This document shows positions 1-10,608 of a stretch of 64,000 nucleotides of DNA, in pieces. The position numbers and the translations under genes are program-made. The notes under the pieces are model-generated. The model was not told where the DNA came from. It worked only from the letters and a program-made list of their open reading frames with translations, and searched no databases. The DNA is from Cheiracanthium punctorium (taxonomy: Eukaryota > Arthropoda > Arachnida > Araneae > Cheiracanthiidae): assembly GCA_038373885.1 (NCBI GenBank), contig JAWZYV010013139.1:62001-126000 (forward strand). Direction: 5' to 3'. Position 1 is the stretch's first letter; each line of letters starts with the position of its first letter.

Positions 1-489
1 CCCGCTGATGGACAAAGTGGCATATCACAAAAAGTCGAATGTCTATTACACCTTTCTTTTTCTGACTTCACGTGATTCGGAAACCTGAAATGCAGCGGAT
101 TTGCTGATGTTTGAGAAACGTTCTTAATCAGTTAGGAAAGGTACGGGTTTTGGAAATGACCCTTTTGAAATGCAGGATGTGTATCGACGGCCATAAATTC
201 GGAATTGGGAAACTGAGAAAAGTTTTTTCCTTTCAGTTTGCGTTTATCGTATGTTATTTCCCCCCCCCCCCCCCCGAAGGTTTAGACCAGGAATTTAAAA
301 TAAATAGACACAGTTTTTATTTGTTTTAATTACACCGGTCAACACGATTTTTGGGTCCGACTTCTACATGTGAAATTTTAGTTTCTCCTACGCCAAAACT
401 AAGAAATATAATTTTTTTTATGAAAGTTTGATTTTGTAGAAATTAAAATAATTTTTCAATTTTTTGGCAAAATTACTGATTTATATATA
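1..489. other. Intergenic DNA, no gene seen
   Basis: AT-rich sequence without a recognisable gene. The only marked feature is a run of 16 C at 260-275. The right edge is a short TA microsatellite leading into the next element. Confidence 0.6.
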
Positions 490-490
490 T

Positions 491-2115
491 ACTAGCTGAA
501 GTACCCGTCCTTGACGGGTTAGTGAATGCAAATTTCCAAAAAGCAAGAACTTTCGTCAGCATTGTAGGAGTACACAGAATGGATGTAGTATGTTGCCAAA
601 GTAAAGAAAGCGAAGTTATAATTTTAATGTATTGTTAAAATATTACAGGTTAGAGAGTAACTAAGTAATATCATTTCATTCACTTTGGTCGTAATTATGT
701 GATGCGCGAACGAATATTGACGCATATTGAAATACTTTTCGCAAAATCTCAAAATCTAATCAACATTTTTGAAAAATTTTGAAGGCTAAAATTTAAGTTG
801 AGTGACAACCTATCCTGTCACCCAATTTCGTTCCATTCCCTGCAGTCTTTATTTCGTGATGCTGGAACAAAATTTCAGCATTTTAAAACGATTTTCGAAA
901 AATCTCAAAATGTAATCAATATATTTTAAAATTTCAACGCCTATAAATTAAGATTAGCAACTACCTAACCTATCACTAAATTTCGTATCATTCGTATTAG
1001 TCGTTATTACGTGATGTTTGAAGAAAGATAAGCGTATTTTGAGAGAATTTTCACAAAATCTCAAAATCTAATAAAAATGTTTAAAAAATTGGACACCTAT
1101 AGTTTATGTTGAGCTACCATATATCATGTGACCAAATTTCATATCATTCGCTTTAGTCCTTATTACTTAATGCGGGAACAAAGATTCACTCAGTTTTAAA
1201 CGATTTTCGCAAAATCTCGAAATCTGATCAATTTTTTTTTAATTAGATGCTTATAGTTTAAGGTGAGTGACCACCTATCATTTCACCAAATATCATTTTT
1301 TCACCTTTGCAGTTATTACGTGATGTGCGAACACAAATTTACGCAGTTTGAAATGATTTTCGCAAAATCTCAAAATCTAGTCAAGATTTTTTTTTAATTC
1401 GACGCCTATGTTTTACGTTGAGTGAGAACCTATCATGACACCCAATTTCATATCATTCGCTTCAGTCGTTTTTACGTGATGCTCGAACACAAATTTACGC
1501 AGTTTGAAAGGATTTTCGCAAAATCTCAAAATCCAATCAAGATTTTTTAAAAATTCGACGCCTATGTTTTAAGTTGAGTTACTACCTATCATGACACCCA
1601 ATTTCATATCATTCGCTTCAGTCGTTTTTACGTGATGCTTGAACACAAATTTACGCAGTTTGAAAGGATTTTCGCAAAATCTCAAAATCGAATCAAGATT
1701 TTTTGAAAATTCGACGCCTATGTTCTAAGTTGAGTGACCACCTATCATGACACCCAATTTCATATCATTCGCTTCAGTCGTTCTTGCGTGATGCTTGAAC
1801 ACAAATTTACGCAGTTTGAAACGATTTTCGCAAAATCTGAAAATCGAATCAAGATTTTTTAAAAATTCGACGCTTATGTTTTAAGTTGAGTGACCACCTA
1901 TCATGACACCAAATTTCATATCATTCGCTTCAGTCGTTTTTACGTGATGCTTAAACAAAAAAAGCGTCACGGACAGAATGACAGAATGACAGACAGACAA
2001 ACTTTTTTTTGAGGGTCGCATCGGATTCCCGGGTAATTGAAACGGATAGAAATCGCAAAATTTTTGAATTCCAAGAAATGTACAGACAAAAGTCTAATTT
2101 TATTTATATAGATAT
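491..2115 (+). mobile_element. Tandem-repeat-bearing interspersed element, copy 1
   Basis: Starts directly after a TA microsatellite with ACTAGCTG followed by a short hairpin-prone CCCGTCCTTGACGGG. It contains a long 156-bp tandem array and ends in a GACAGACAGACAAAC stretch, then a TTTATATAGATATATATA tail. The same plan (ACTAGC head, internal tandem repeats, short-repeat tail, TA flanks) recurs at 10341-12330 and 13700-16075. No coding capacity is visible. This layout is known from microsatellite-associated and Helentron-type non-autonomous elements, but also from 3' ends of some LINEs. A shared tail at 3380-3705 lacks the head, which fits 5' truncation by reverse transcription. The class is therefore not settled. 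Confidence 0.6.
697..1985 (+). repeat. 156-bp tandem array, about eight and a half units
   Basis: The anchor TGATG (usually within ACGTGATGC) lies at 697, 854, 1009, 1165, 1318, 1474, 1630, 1786 and 1942. The last four intervals are exactly 156 bp; the earlier ones are 153-157 bp. Each unit also carries TTTTCGCAAAATCTC and, from about 1400, CATATCATTCGCTTCAGTCG. The right-hand units are more alike than the left-hand ones, consistent with recent homogenisation at the 3' side. Confidence 0.9.
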
Positions 2116-2203
2116 ATATATTTATAATCCCACTCTAAATTATGATCAGAAAAGTTTTTGCTGGATATAAGTCTTTTTAATTCAAGATTTGTGATAAACA
2201 ATA

Positions 2204-2248
2204 ACATAGATGTAAAATAATAAAAAAATTATTATTTTACATCTATGT
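2204..2248. repeat. Perfect 18-bp palindrome
   Basis: Arms at 2204-2221 and 2231-2248 are exact reverse complements (ACATAGATGTAAAATAAT) around a 9-base A-rich loop. A direct repeat of CTAAAATAAATATTTTTCG follows within 60 bp. It could form a cruciform or be a tiny remnant of a foldback element. Confidence 0.85.
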
Positions 2249-2842
2249 CTAAATCTAAAATAAATATTTTTCGTTTCGTTTCGTGTATGTCTAAAATAAA
2301 TATTTTTCGTATTTCTTTTATGTTTGTATGAGCAAATAATAATACAAACAAATAATACTATTACAAATAATACTAGAAATAATACTATAGTGTTACAAAT
2401 AATAATACAGTTTACTTTCGGGTTCATCAAAGTTCTGCCATCTTTCGTTTATGAAATAAATTAAAATATACTTATCGACGTAAATCCGACAAAAGCAAAC
2501 TTTAAGAAATATAAATGAAAATTTAAGTGTTTTTCAATGTCTAGAATCAGAATTTAAGCATGCGAACAGACCCCCCATCCCAATTTTTTATATTTGTTAA
2601 CCGGTGTTAGTTAGACTGAAGTTGATCGGAATACAATGTTTTTTGACGAAAAGGACAGAAAAATTATATGTATTTTATTAAATGTTTTTCGTTAATCTTA
2701 TGCTAAAAGTACTAGTAAACCTTGCTGAAAATAATTTAGCATATTGGATCAAAGAATAGCAAAAATAGACTGTGCATGGTTCGAATCTGTATCAAAATAT
2801 GGCACTTTATCAGATTCAAACTATGTACACTCTTATTTACTT

Positions 2843-3116
2843 ATTAATGACTATGTCATTTTATCTCTCACCCCTTTACTAAAATAGTACGAAAATGTGT
2901 CCCAAAAAAGCGACATAAAAATGTGACATAACTTTACATATATTTAAATACTATTAGTTCACAACCGCTTTAATCTATTATTACAATATTTTGTAAGCTG
3001 TAGAATATCCATCACGTGTATTTTTCTATAAATATGTTACAATCTCAAAAATTTCAACATATTGTTACCAGGCGAAGTACGAAAGATGAGAAGATAAAAT
3101 GACATAGTCAATTAAT
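2843..3116. mobile_element. Candidate MITE with about 24-bp terminal inverted repeats
   Basis: The left end ATTAATGACTATGTCATT (continuing TTATCT to 2866) is repeated in inverse orientation at 3092-3116, with one extra base near the outer end. The interior of about 225 bp has no coding sequence. No clear target duplication was found, so the family is unassigned. Sequence between this unit and 3380 shows nothing recognisable. Confidence 0.5.
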
Positions 3117-3379
3117 ATCGTTTTAATATGGCAGTAATGAAACTAAAATATTAGGGGGGATCAGGGGTGTCTCCCCCTGACGAGGCTCGAACAGCCGAGT
3201 TTTATTTTTAAGTTCTGTTCAAGAGGCTTTATTGTTATTCCAGTATAAGTTAGGTGTTTTGGAAAGATTACTTGAGGGACATATACCTACGATGAGGGTT
3301 GTCTTGGTCGCAGGTCTTTTTTAAGGGATTTTAACGAGTTTCCTTTTTATTTTTCGTCAATTAGTTTTCGTTTTTAGTT

Positions 3380-3705
3380 AAAAAAATTCTTTAAAATCTG
3401 CACATGATGTTACATAGTCAGAACAAACTGTTTTTGAAAGAAAATTTTCTACTCTATCCGATGATCCAAATGTCGTTTTGCTACAAATGTAATTACTGTC
3501 GTTATTATGCATTAGGTGAAAAAAATGCAGAAAGATCGCATAAAATATAAATTAAAAAAAAATCGAATTCGAATTTGTAAAAACAGCTTCGAGGTGCATA
3601 ACTTCACGTGTAGAGCTTTCTATGTTCCAAATTTGGTGATTCTGCGTGTAACCGTCTGTCCAGAACGCCGCCGACAAACAGACAGACATCTTTTATAATA
3701 AGTAG
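3380..3705 (+). repeat. Head-less copy of the tandem-repeat element tail
   Basis: Aligns by eye along its whole length to 15748-16072, including CAGAACAAACTGTTTTT, TTTTCTACTCTATCCGATGA, GCTTCGAGGTGCA and the end TTTTATAATAAGTAGA. Both copies have a degenerate polypurine and dimer stretch (CAGACAGACA) just before the end. A common 3' end with a variable 5' end suggests insertion by target-primed reverse transcription. Confidence 0.75.
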
Positions 3706-4504
3706 ACACGAACATATTTTACATTAAATTATTTATATATTTCTTAAAATAAAAAGACAAAACTTTTTAAAAATACAACCTCATGACAATGTCTAAAAAT
3801 GTGGGCACGATATCCCATTTGACAATGGAGAGCTAAAAGATTTACTAATAATTGTTTCTTCATTACAAGCAAACATCATATTTTTTTTTGCCAGTTTTAC
3901 ATATTTTTTTAGCTGCTTTTGAATTACATTAGCTTCTAAAAGGAAATCTAAGTTTAAAATGGATTTTTTGTATAGTGTATATTTATCATTTATTTTTTCA
4001 AATAAAATTATATCTATCATATTCTTTTTCCACTTAATACATTAAAGGTCGAATTCGGTTTTTTCCCCCCAAGACAAAAATCACCAGCTTTTACATAAAT
4101 CGTCTTTTCTCATATGCTATTTCACTGATAAAATTACTTATTTCATGAATAAAGATTTCTGTGCTTGACATTTTTTTTTCGCTCTTAAAGTTACCTCTGA
4201 CATAAGAAACCATCCACTATTTCCTTCATTTCCAGGACTATTTGTGACAGGTTTTTCAAAGGAAAAGCTATTATGAGATGAATGAGAAGATAAAACGCAT
4301 TTGAATATCAGAATTGAAAATTTTGCGTGTAGTTTAGTAAGAGAAATGAAATGTACGTAATTTTTTTAAGAAATGAATTTCAGACTGAAAAAAAAAGATA
4401 AAGTACTTCAAAATATAGAGATCTATGATAACCTCTGCAGACGCGACATAAATTTACATCTTAAATTAAAGAATAATCTTATAATTGTTTCTCTATTCTA
4501 AAAA

Positions 4505-4640
4505 AAAGTAAAGGTTGCTGCCGCTGAAGCCGCTGTCAAAAGCTTGTTTTGCTATCTCATCCGAAAGTGTCTAGGTTCGAGTTTCGACGAAGATGTCCAT
4601 GGATACGGAAAATTCCGGGGAAGCAGATAAGCTGACTTAA
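4505..4640 (+). other. Possible tRNA-like SINE fragment
   Basis: A locally GC-richer patch containing a B-box-like GGTTCGAGTTTCG at about 4573. There is no convincing A box, acceptor stem or target duplication, so this is only a weak call. Confidence 0.3.
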
Positions 4641-5896
4641 ATTTCAAAATTCGAATTACTTTAGAAGATATGAAGAAAAAAATGGTTGCCAGATTTGGCA
4701 ATTTTCGCAAGCATAACATCATTCATGCTTTTGAAACAAAGCAATTTCAAGTATGTAGAATAGCGTGAAACTGACAAACATGATGTAGAATGATACCAAT
4801 TTTACGTCAAATTAAAAAGTATGTGAAATAAAGAAGTCAAAGCGTGTTACACAAAGTTGAGCTTTACACGAGCAGTAATTATCCGTTGTGAGCAAATGTA
4901 AATCGCTAAATAATGAAAAATCGCCATCGGTGGCAAGCTATCCTAGTTTTTATCAAAGAAAACACATGAAGTACTGTTTTCTTAGAACTAATTATTAACT
5001 ATACGTATGCGTAAGTTTCTAGATTATGAAAAATCGCCATGGATGGCAAATATGCAAGGTATTTCATAGGTTTTACATAATTACAGATAGTGTGAAGTTA
5101 AAATTTTTATGTTCTAAAGAATATGCGAGAACCAAGCAATGTGTAACGGTTACATTCTATCTGACGAAATCCTTGTGTGTTGAAATTATGCCTTTTTTAC
5201 GAATAAGCCTTATTAGGAGCTGAATGCCGCATAAGAATAGCGAGTATAAGAGCCTTGGCCCCAAGTTTTTTAAAAAATCTTTTACGCGTGTGTAAAAAAC
5301 GAAGTGTAAAGCGTATTTTCAAAGTTTTTTTTAGAATAAAAGCCTAATTCCCAATCTCTGTTTCAGCAGTAAAAAATTCTTATTACCCATAAATTAAAAT
5401 TGTCTAGAAACTTTTACAAGTTTTGATATCCAACAAGTTTTTTTTCAACTACATGAATTAAAAAAAAATCACAAATTTAACTTAGGAAATTTCAATTACA
5501 TTCAAGTACTTTTTTTAACGGCAAACAAACATAAAAATGTGTGCGTCAGTGTGCAGAATTTACACATTCACAGGAGTTAAAATCATTTTATTCAAAAGTA
5601 AAGTATCCAAAGATGTGTACGTCAGTTTAGAACCACAAAAAAAAAATCCTAAAAGATCGTTTTAACGGTGGAAACGCAAAGGTCTACATACGTGGACGTC
5701 TGTAGCGGAGAAGTTAAGAAAGAAGCTTAGCTTAGTGAATAATATAATACACTGACAAGCCAAAACATTATGACCACCCCCACCGTTTTCAATGAACTCG
5801 TTTGGAGGACGTGAAGAGCTCATAATTAAGTGGAAATGGTACTTAACTGTTGCTGGAGAAGGTAAGGAATCGTTATTGCGCTTGCGTTCGTGAGTG

Positions 5897-7071
5897 ATGG
5901 GAAAGGCCGTTGATCTAAGCGAATTGGATAGAGGGCAGATTGTAATGGGCGGAGGACTCGGAACGAGAATCTCCGGAACCGCACGACTGGTCGGTTGTTC
6001 ACGATCTTCCAGTGTTAGTATTTATGAAAAGTGGATTAATGGCGGTGAAACCAGCAGTAGACTCCAAGATGTTGGGCGTCCAAGCATTATCCAAGAAAGA
6101 GGAGTCGGAGACTGGTCCGCCTAGTACAGCAAAATGGGCGGCAGACAGTGGCTCAGATGACAGACAAATACCATGCTGTCCAAGTACAAGTGCTTCTGAA
6201 TACTAAGTTATAGGGATACTGTTGGATATGGGACTGCGGAGCAGACGTCCTACTCGTGTGCCTCTGCTCACCAAGCGTCGTCGTCAACTACGCCTACAGT
6301 GGGCACGGGAACATCGAGACTGGACCACGGATATGTGGAAGAGATTTGCCTGGTCAGACAAATCCCGTTTTCTCCTTCATCACGTAGATGGCCGTGTCAG
6401 GGTAAGCCGTCTTACAGGAGAACAGCTGCTCCCCTCTTGTACAGCAGGCTATACACATGCTGGTGGCGGTAGTATTATGCTTTGGGGGACGTTCTTTTGG
6501 GCGGCTCTGGAACCCGTACTTGTGGTAGAACAGACCGTAAATATTGTGGACTATCTGAACATCATTGAAAATTAGTTACACCCTTACATAGCGTATGCTT
6601 TCTCTACAGGAAATGGCATCTTACAACAGAACAATACGCCATGTCACAAGGCTAGAATTATGCTGGAGTGGCTCGAGGAGCATAATGATGAATTCAAATT
6701 AATGCCCTGGCCAGGGGCGTAGCCAGAAAATTTTCATGGGGGTTACGACGACTACATCTCATATATATGTATACGTGTGTGTGATAATGTAGTGAAGAAT
6801 ATACATTTTGTATGGCAAAAATTTCTCCTCCCCCCCTTGGCTACGCCCCTGGCCCTGGCCAAATCTTAATCCCATCGAGCATCTTAGGGATTACATGGAG
6901 TGGCAGCTCACAGATCAAACACTACCATGTTCCAATATCTCGACTTTGCCTGCCCGCTACTTAAATATTTGGTAGAACCTGTCTCCAGTTATCTACCAAG
7001 AACTCGTGGCATCCATGCCCAGGCGAGATGCAGCTGTTTTGAAGGCCAAAGGAGGCGCAACGCGTTATTGA
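5897..7071 (+). pseudogene. Tc1-like transposase, broken
   Basis: A cut-and-paste DNA transposase gene of the Tc1 type. The ATG at 5897 opens a helix-turn-helix start ([16 protein letters not shown], then [20 protein letters not shown]). The frame shifts after about 6060 and resumes at 6222 with LRSRRPTRVPLLTKRRRQ. The catalytic core keeps the first aspartate (FAWSDKSRF). The second is changed, because the usual QDN motif reads QQNNTPCHK. The last acidic residue survives in LNPIEHLRDYMEW after the MITE. Further lesions are an in-frame stop after IIEN at 6573-6575 and another in NIW-stop near 6974. The C-terminus MPRRDAAVLKAKGGATRY ends at a normal stop at 7069-7071. The gene is certainly inactive, and family assignment is secure. 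Confidence 0.93.
6712..6851. mobile_element. 140-bp hAT-type MITE nested in Tc1-A
   Basis: Inverted ends CAGGGGCGTAGCC and GGCTACGCCCCTG are flanked by perfect 8-bp target duplications GCCCTGGC at 6704-6711 and 6852-6859. Removing the insert and one duplication restores the expected transposase reading around the conserved PWP and NPIEH motifs. An 8-bp duplication with CAGGGG ends is the hAT hallmark. Confidence 0.93.
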
Positions 7072-8654
7072 CTTGGTAGATTTTCGTAATGTTTTGGCTA
7101 GTCAGCATAAATAAGCTATAAAAAACAACGTATACGAGCGCTGACACAAAAGCTAAAATAACAGACCGGTTTCGGCACGTATAGCATGCTGTTGTCAGTG
7201 CCAGAATGAGAATAACAAAATTTGCTCTCTTTCTAAAGTAAAAGTAGGGTTCAAGGGCGTGTTTACGAAGGCCAATAGGAAAGCAGGGATCCAGAAGGGG
7301 ATGTTTTGAAGGCCATTGGGAAATTAAGGTAACTGATAACAGAGGTATTTCCAACATTGAGAAAGGGAAAGGTGGAATGCGAAATCAATATTAGAAGACT
7401 ATTTGTGTTTTTGAGGTTTTTTTAAAGTTCCAAGAAAGTCTAATACTACTATGTAGTTATGCAGATCCTTGATTGACTAATCTCTGACTCTGTAAAAATT
7501 CCGGTTCAACCACTCGAAGATAAAACTTTTACCACCATTGCTCCAAAAAGATTGAAACGTTAAACACAAAAAATGAAATAAAATTTACACCGTTAGTACG
7601 ATCTGTTTTAAATTTATAATTCTGTATAAAAAAATATAAAAATCAATCTGCGCTACTTAAAAAATTTGAAAATCCACCCTTTCCCCTTTTTAAAGCAATT
7701 TTTCGCTATTTTCAGCTCCATTTTATTTCAGAGAGTAAAAAAAAAAAAAAAAGTTAATCATTTGGGTGACAAATTAGCTGTCGCAATTGACATTGATGTC
7801 ATATTAAGTCGGGGTTACCAGGCTTTGAAGGAAAATTATGATTCCAATTCGTCTGAAGTAGTTTTTTTTTCAGATTACCCAGTTTAATTTTTTCAGAAAT
7901 AAAATGATTTCCTCTGGATGAAGCGTACAAGAGGGGCTGTTCCCTCAAAACGAAATCATTCAAATGCGAAAGGCTTCCACACGCTTCCAGAAGAGCATGA
8001 AATTCTATTTCGGATTATAAAATATTAAATACGAAACTATTTATTTTAAGTGGACATCTCGTAAAGTTTAAATATATTGAGCGAAGATATATTTTTGTCA
8101 AATGTTTTTTTTTTAGCATCCGTTGTAACTACTTCCACAACGGGCTCTATCTTCTAGCTTTCTACAGATTTTCAAATTCAACGGAAAAATTATTATAACA
8201 GCTAACAATACAATCAAGGTATTTAACGATGTTTGGATTATGTGCATGTGTACAAGAATAAAATAAGATTTATTATTATTATTATTACTTTGTTTCGTTC
8301 TTTGTTTTGTTTTTCTTTTTTGAACCTGTATTAATACAAATTCGTTCGTTTACATATCCAAATAATAAAAAAATTAAATTTTATTTAACAAATTTAAATT
8401 TTTAGATTCTTTAGAATTTTGAAATTTATTTCTGTTGTAACATTTTAAGACGAATATTTTTTATCGCTTTTATTTTTGTTTAAAATTATATTAAATAACT
8501 TGTTGAAAATAGCTTTGGAGACAGGATACTTTAAGATTTGTCTTCTAAATATTTTTCCCAAATAAAATGAGGTCAGACGTAGGGGTTTACGTCATTTTTT
8601 AGATTAAAATATATAGTTTATTTATGAAATTGCTTTAGAGAAAATATGCTTGCT

Positions 8655-9060
8655 TGCTTTCTACTAAGCAGTTTAAAATTCCTTTGTTTTCTCAAAATTC
8701 TACATATTTGCTAATCCATATATTTAGTTATGTAAACAGAGTTACGAAAGTTTGGTTACTAACTAATCAGGGAAAGGATCTAAAAATAAAAACTATATGT
8801 TTATTTCTTTTTATCCTTCCTACATGCAAAAATAATTTTAAAATTGAAATTTTATCAAGACATGATAAATAAAATTTCACTTTTAAACATTCTAAAATAC
8901 CTTCGTTTGCTCAAAATTCTATACACTAGATTCCCATATATTTAGTTATGTAACTCGAGAGTTAAAGAAAGTAAGCTCCTAACCAATCAGATGTTTCTTT
9001 TACGCGACGTCTGCTTTAAATAACAAGAACCTAAAATATACCTTACGGACTGAGTTCGCA
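8655..9060 (+). promoter_or_regulatory. Two promoter-like direct repeats in locus I
   Basis: Two units of about 115 bp (8660-8775 and 8880-8995) share ATATTTAGTTATGTAA and end in a CCAAT-type motif (AACTAATCAG, then AACCAATCAG). The second is followed by a TATA-like TTTAAATAA near 9017 and an initiator-like GGACTGAGTTCG near 9048. The same pair exists in locus II at about 25340-25460 and 26800-26910, separated there by a hAT insertion. The promoter role is inferred from motif order only. Confidence 0.4.
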
Positions 9061-9076
9061 TTTCCGATCTCTATAT

Positions 9077-9240
9077 TTACGTTCGCATCCATGGGCTGTA
9101 TACGCCCGAAAGCTCAAAGGGACGTGGATCATTTCCCCGTGTCAAATTCAGCTGGAATGCGATGAAACTTTTTTCCACGTGATCGAAAATCACGAACAAA
9201 ATAAAAATGGCTGTGCGATAGAATAACTATGGGAATATTA
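9077..9240 (-). other. Conserved block of the old repeat, locus I copy
   Basis: Highly similar to 26983-27140, more so than the flanks. Read on the minus strand, both copies spell nearly the same peptide (VRDFRSRGK, then a Phe-His-Arg and PAEFDTG). This copy has one extra C near 9138 that breaks the frame before the part read DPRPFELS in the other copy. A 7-bp inverted repeat ACGTGAT/ATCACGT lies inside. I recognise no protein family, and similarity at the nucleotide level alone could explain the shared peptide. Confidence 0.4.
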
Positions 9241-9649
9241 TAGGGGGGGGAAATTAATTCTAAAGAATAATTTTATATCCGGAGGCTGAAAGGCATCAGG
9301 AATAATTTCATTGACCGGACTGAATTTGTTACAGAGCTGCTTAGTGGACGTAAATGATAAGGTTGATTATTTGATGCACTAATTTTAAAATTTGAAATGT
9401 GTTGCTATGGCAAGTGAAAGGTTTATCTGAATTTGTATAAATGACGAGCTCAGAAAATTTTCTAGGATATTTAAAAAATCGTGTACCAATCCGTTTACGT
9501 TTCTCTCAATTTTCGCAGTGTTCATTTTCAAAAAAATTATCAATGTGCCATGCATTCAAGACAATTAGGACAATTTTCTCTTTTGTTATTGATATATTCT
9601 TAAACATCGTTGTTTCTGTTATTGCTAATGCCCTCTGGCAACCTCGAGG

Positions 9650-9995
9650 CGGTACCAGATCCCTCTTAAAGGTAGGCGATGGGCGGAAGGGGCGGCTTTC
9701 ATTTTAATGTGCCCCAATGGAAGGAAGTCCGACTCAGCTTGGGGTCCCCTAATTTTGAACCAATTCCAGAGTAGGGACCAGCCCCGTGAAGTCGGCACCC
9801 CCAGAGGTATCGTTTAACAACGTGGAGGACATTGGGGTCCACGGTGATTTTACGCACACCAACTCCCATTAGCGTACACGGTCCCACAGCAGTCGAGCCA
9901 AGAGGGAGTTGACCTACAAAGCACTGGCTAAGCCGGATGCTGCTTCACATACCGTGTTCTTATGGGAATGGAGTTTAGCTCCCATACCACTGCGG
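9650..9995 (-). repeat. GC-rich interspersed repeat, unclassified, copy 1
   Basis: A compositional island in AT-rich DNA. Read on the minus strand it matches 57480-57745 in order: GTGAAGCAGCA, GCCAGTGCTT, CTGCTGTGG, AATGTCCTCCA, GGAATTGGTTCAAAATTAGG. No terminal repeats, tRNA fold or coding frame common to both copies was found. It may be a SINE or a piece of a larger element. Confidence 0.65.
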
Positions 9996-10608
9996 AATTT
10001 AAACATCGTTGTATATTTTGAAGCTTTGTTAAAAGGAACACAATTAAAAAATGCACGTTAAACAATGACTCCATATCTGTGAGCCTTCATATAATGAAAG
10101 CCATGTATCAGCGCACATTTAACTAGTTAGGGAATATTTTTTGTATGAGTACAATAAAAAAATTTACATTTTGCATTTGTTTAGGTTTTTCAACTGAAAA
10201 TTTTAATCAATACCATAAAAATCTCTACTAAGTTTTACGTAACTTTATAATTTATTGTGTGTGTCTAAGGTCAATATTTAAGTAATTAATAGCCCAGCTT
10301 AGCGTTTTTGGGGCACCCCGTATGCATGCATATATATATATACTAGCGGCTACCTGCGACTTCGCCCGCGTCGGCTTTAGAACTAGGTCACGAGAGAAAC
10401 GAAGCATGTGTGAATAACAAATATGTTTGCGACTAAAGAAACTGCATTTAAATATTATTTGCTTTTTACTTATTTTAAATGAAGTATTATGCATGGCAGT
10501 GCACTTCATTTAAAATAAGAGAATATGCAGAATTACTAAATTTAGATTTTATTTCAGGCATTTGGCGAATACAGACAGTTGCGACAGTATTTGCGAACTG
10601 CTTTGAGT

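Larger units (their letters stand above)
5750..7107 (+). mobile_element. Tc1-like transposon A, nearly full length
   Basis: The left terminus CACTGACAAGCCAAAACA follows a TA (5748-5749). The right terminus is the inverse, ending GGCTAGTCAGCA before a TA at 7108-7109. The inner inverted repeat includes CAAAACATTATGACC, a characteristic Tc1/mariner end. One degraded transposase gene runs left to right. The element is interrupted by a 140-bp hAT MITE at 6712-6851. A second member of the same family lies at 43431-45172 in the opposite orientation. Confidence 0.9.
3800..9480 (+). repeat. Old AT-rich dispersed repeat, locus I (longest copy)
   Basis: Large parts of this stretch reappear elsewhere in the window: about 3880-4330 at 22390-22800; 4410-4490 at 32590-32670; 4900-5070 at 63840-64000; 5320-5720 at 32690-33080; 7560-8160 at 62440-62960; and 8160-9480 at 22790-27370. 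Order and orientation agree between locus I and locus II. Identity varies: it is low in AT-rich parts and high in the 8880-9380 block. No long reading frame is preserved. It could be the non-coding body of a large transposon or an old retroelement. The Tc1 element at 5750-7107 is a later insertion. Confidence 0.7.

Noticed and set aside
697..1985. Regularly spaced repeats that could suggest a CRISPR array
   Set aside because: The repeats are contiguous 156-bp tandem units without unique spacers, and the DNA is eukaryotic.
6989..7357. 122-codon open frame on the minus strand
   Set aside because: Overlaps the 3' end of the Tc1-A transposase and its terminus in antisense; no domain seen.
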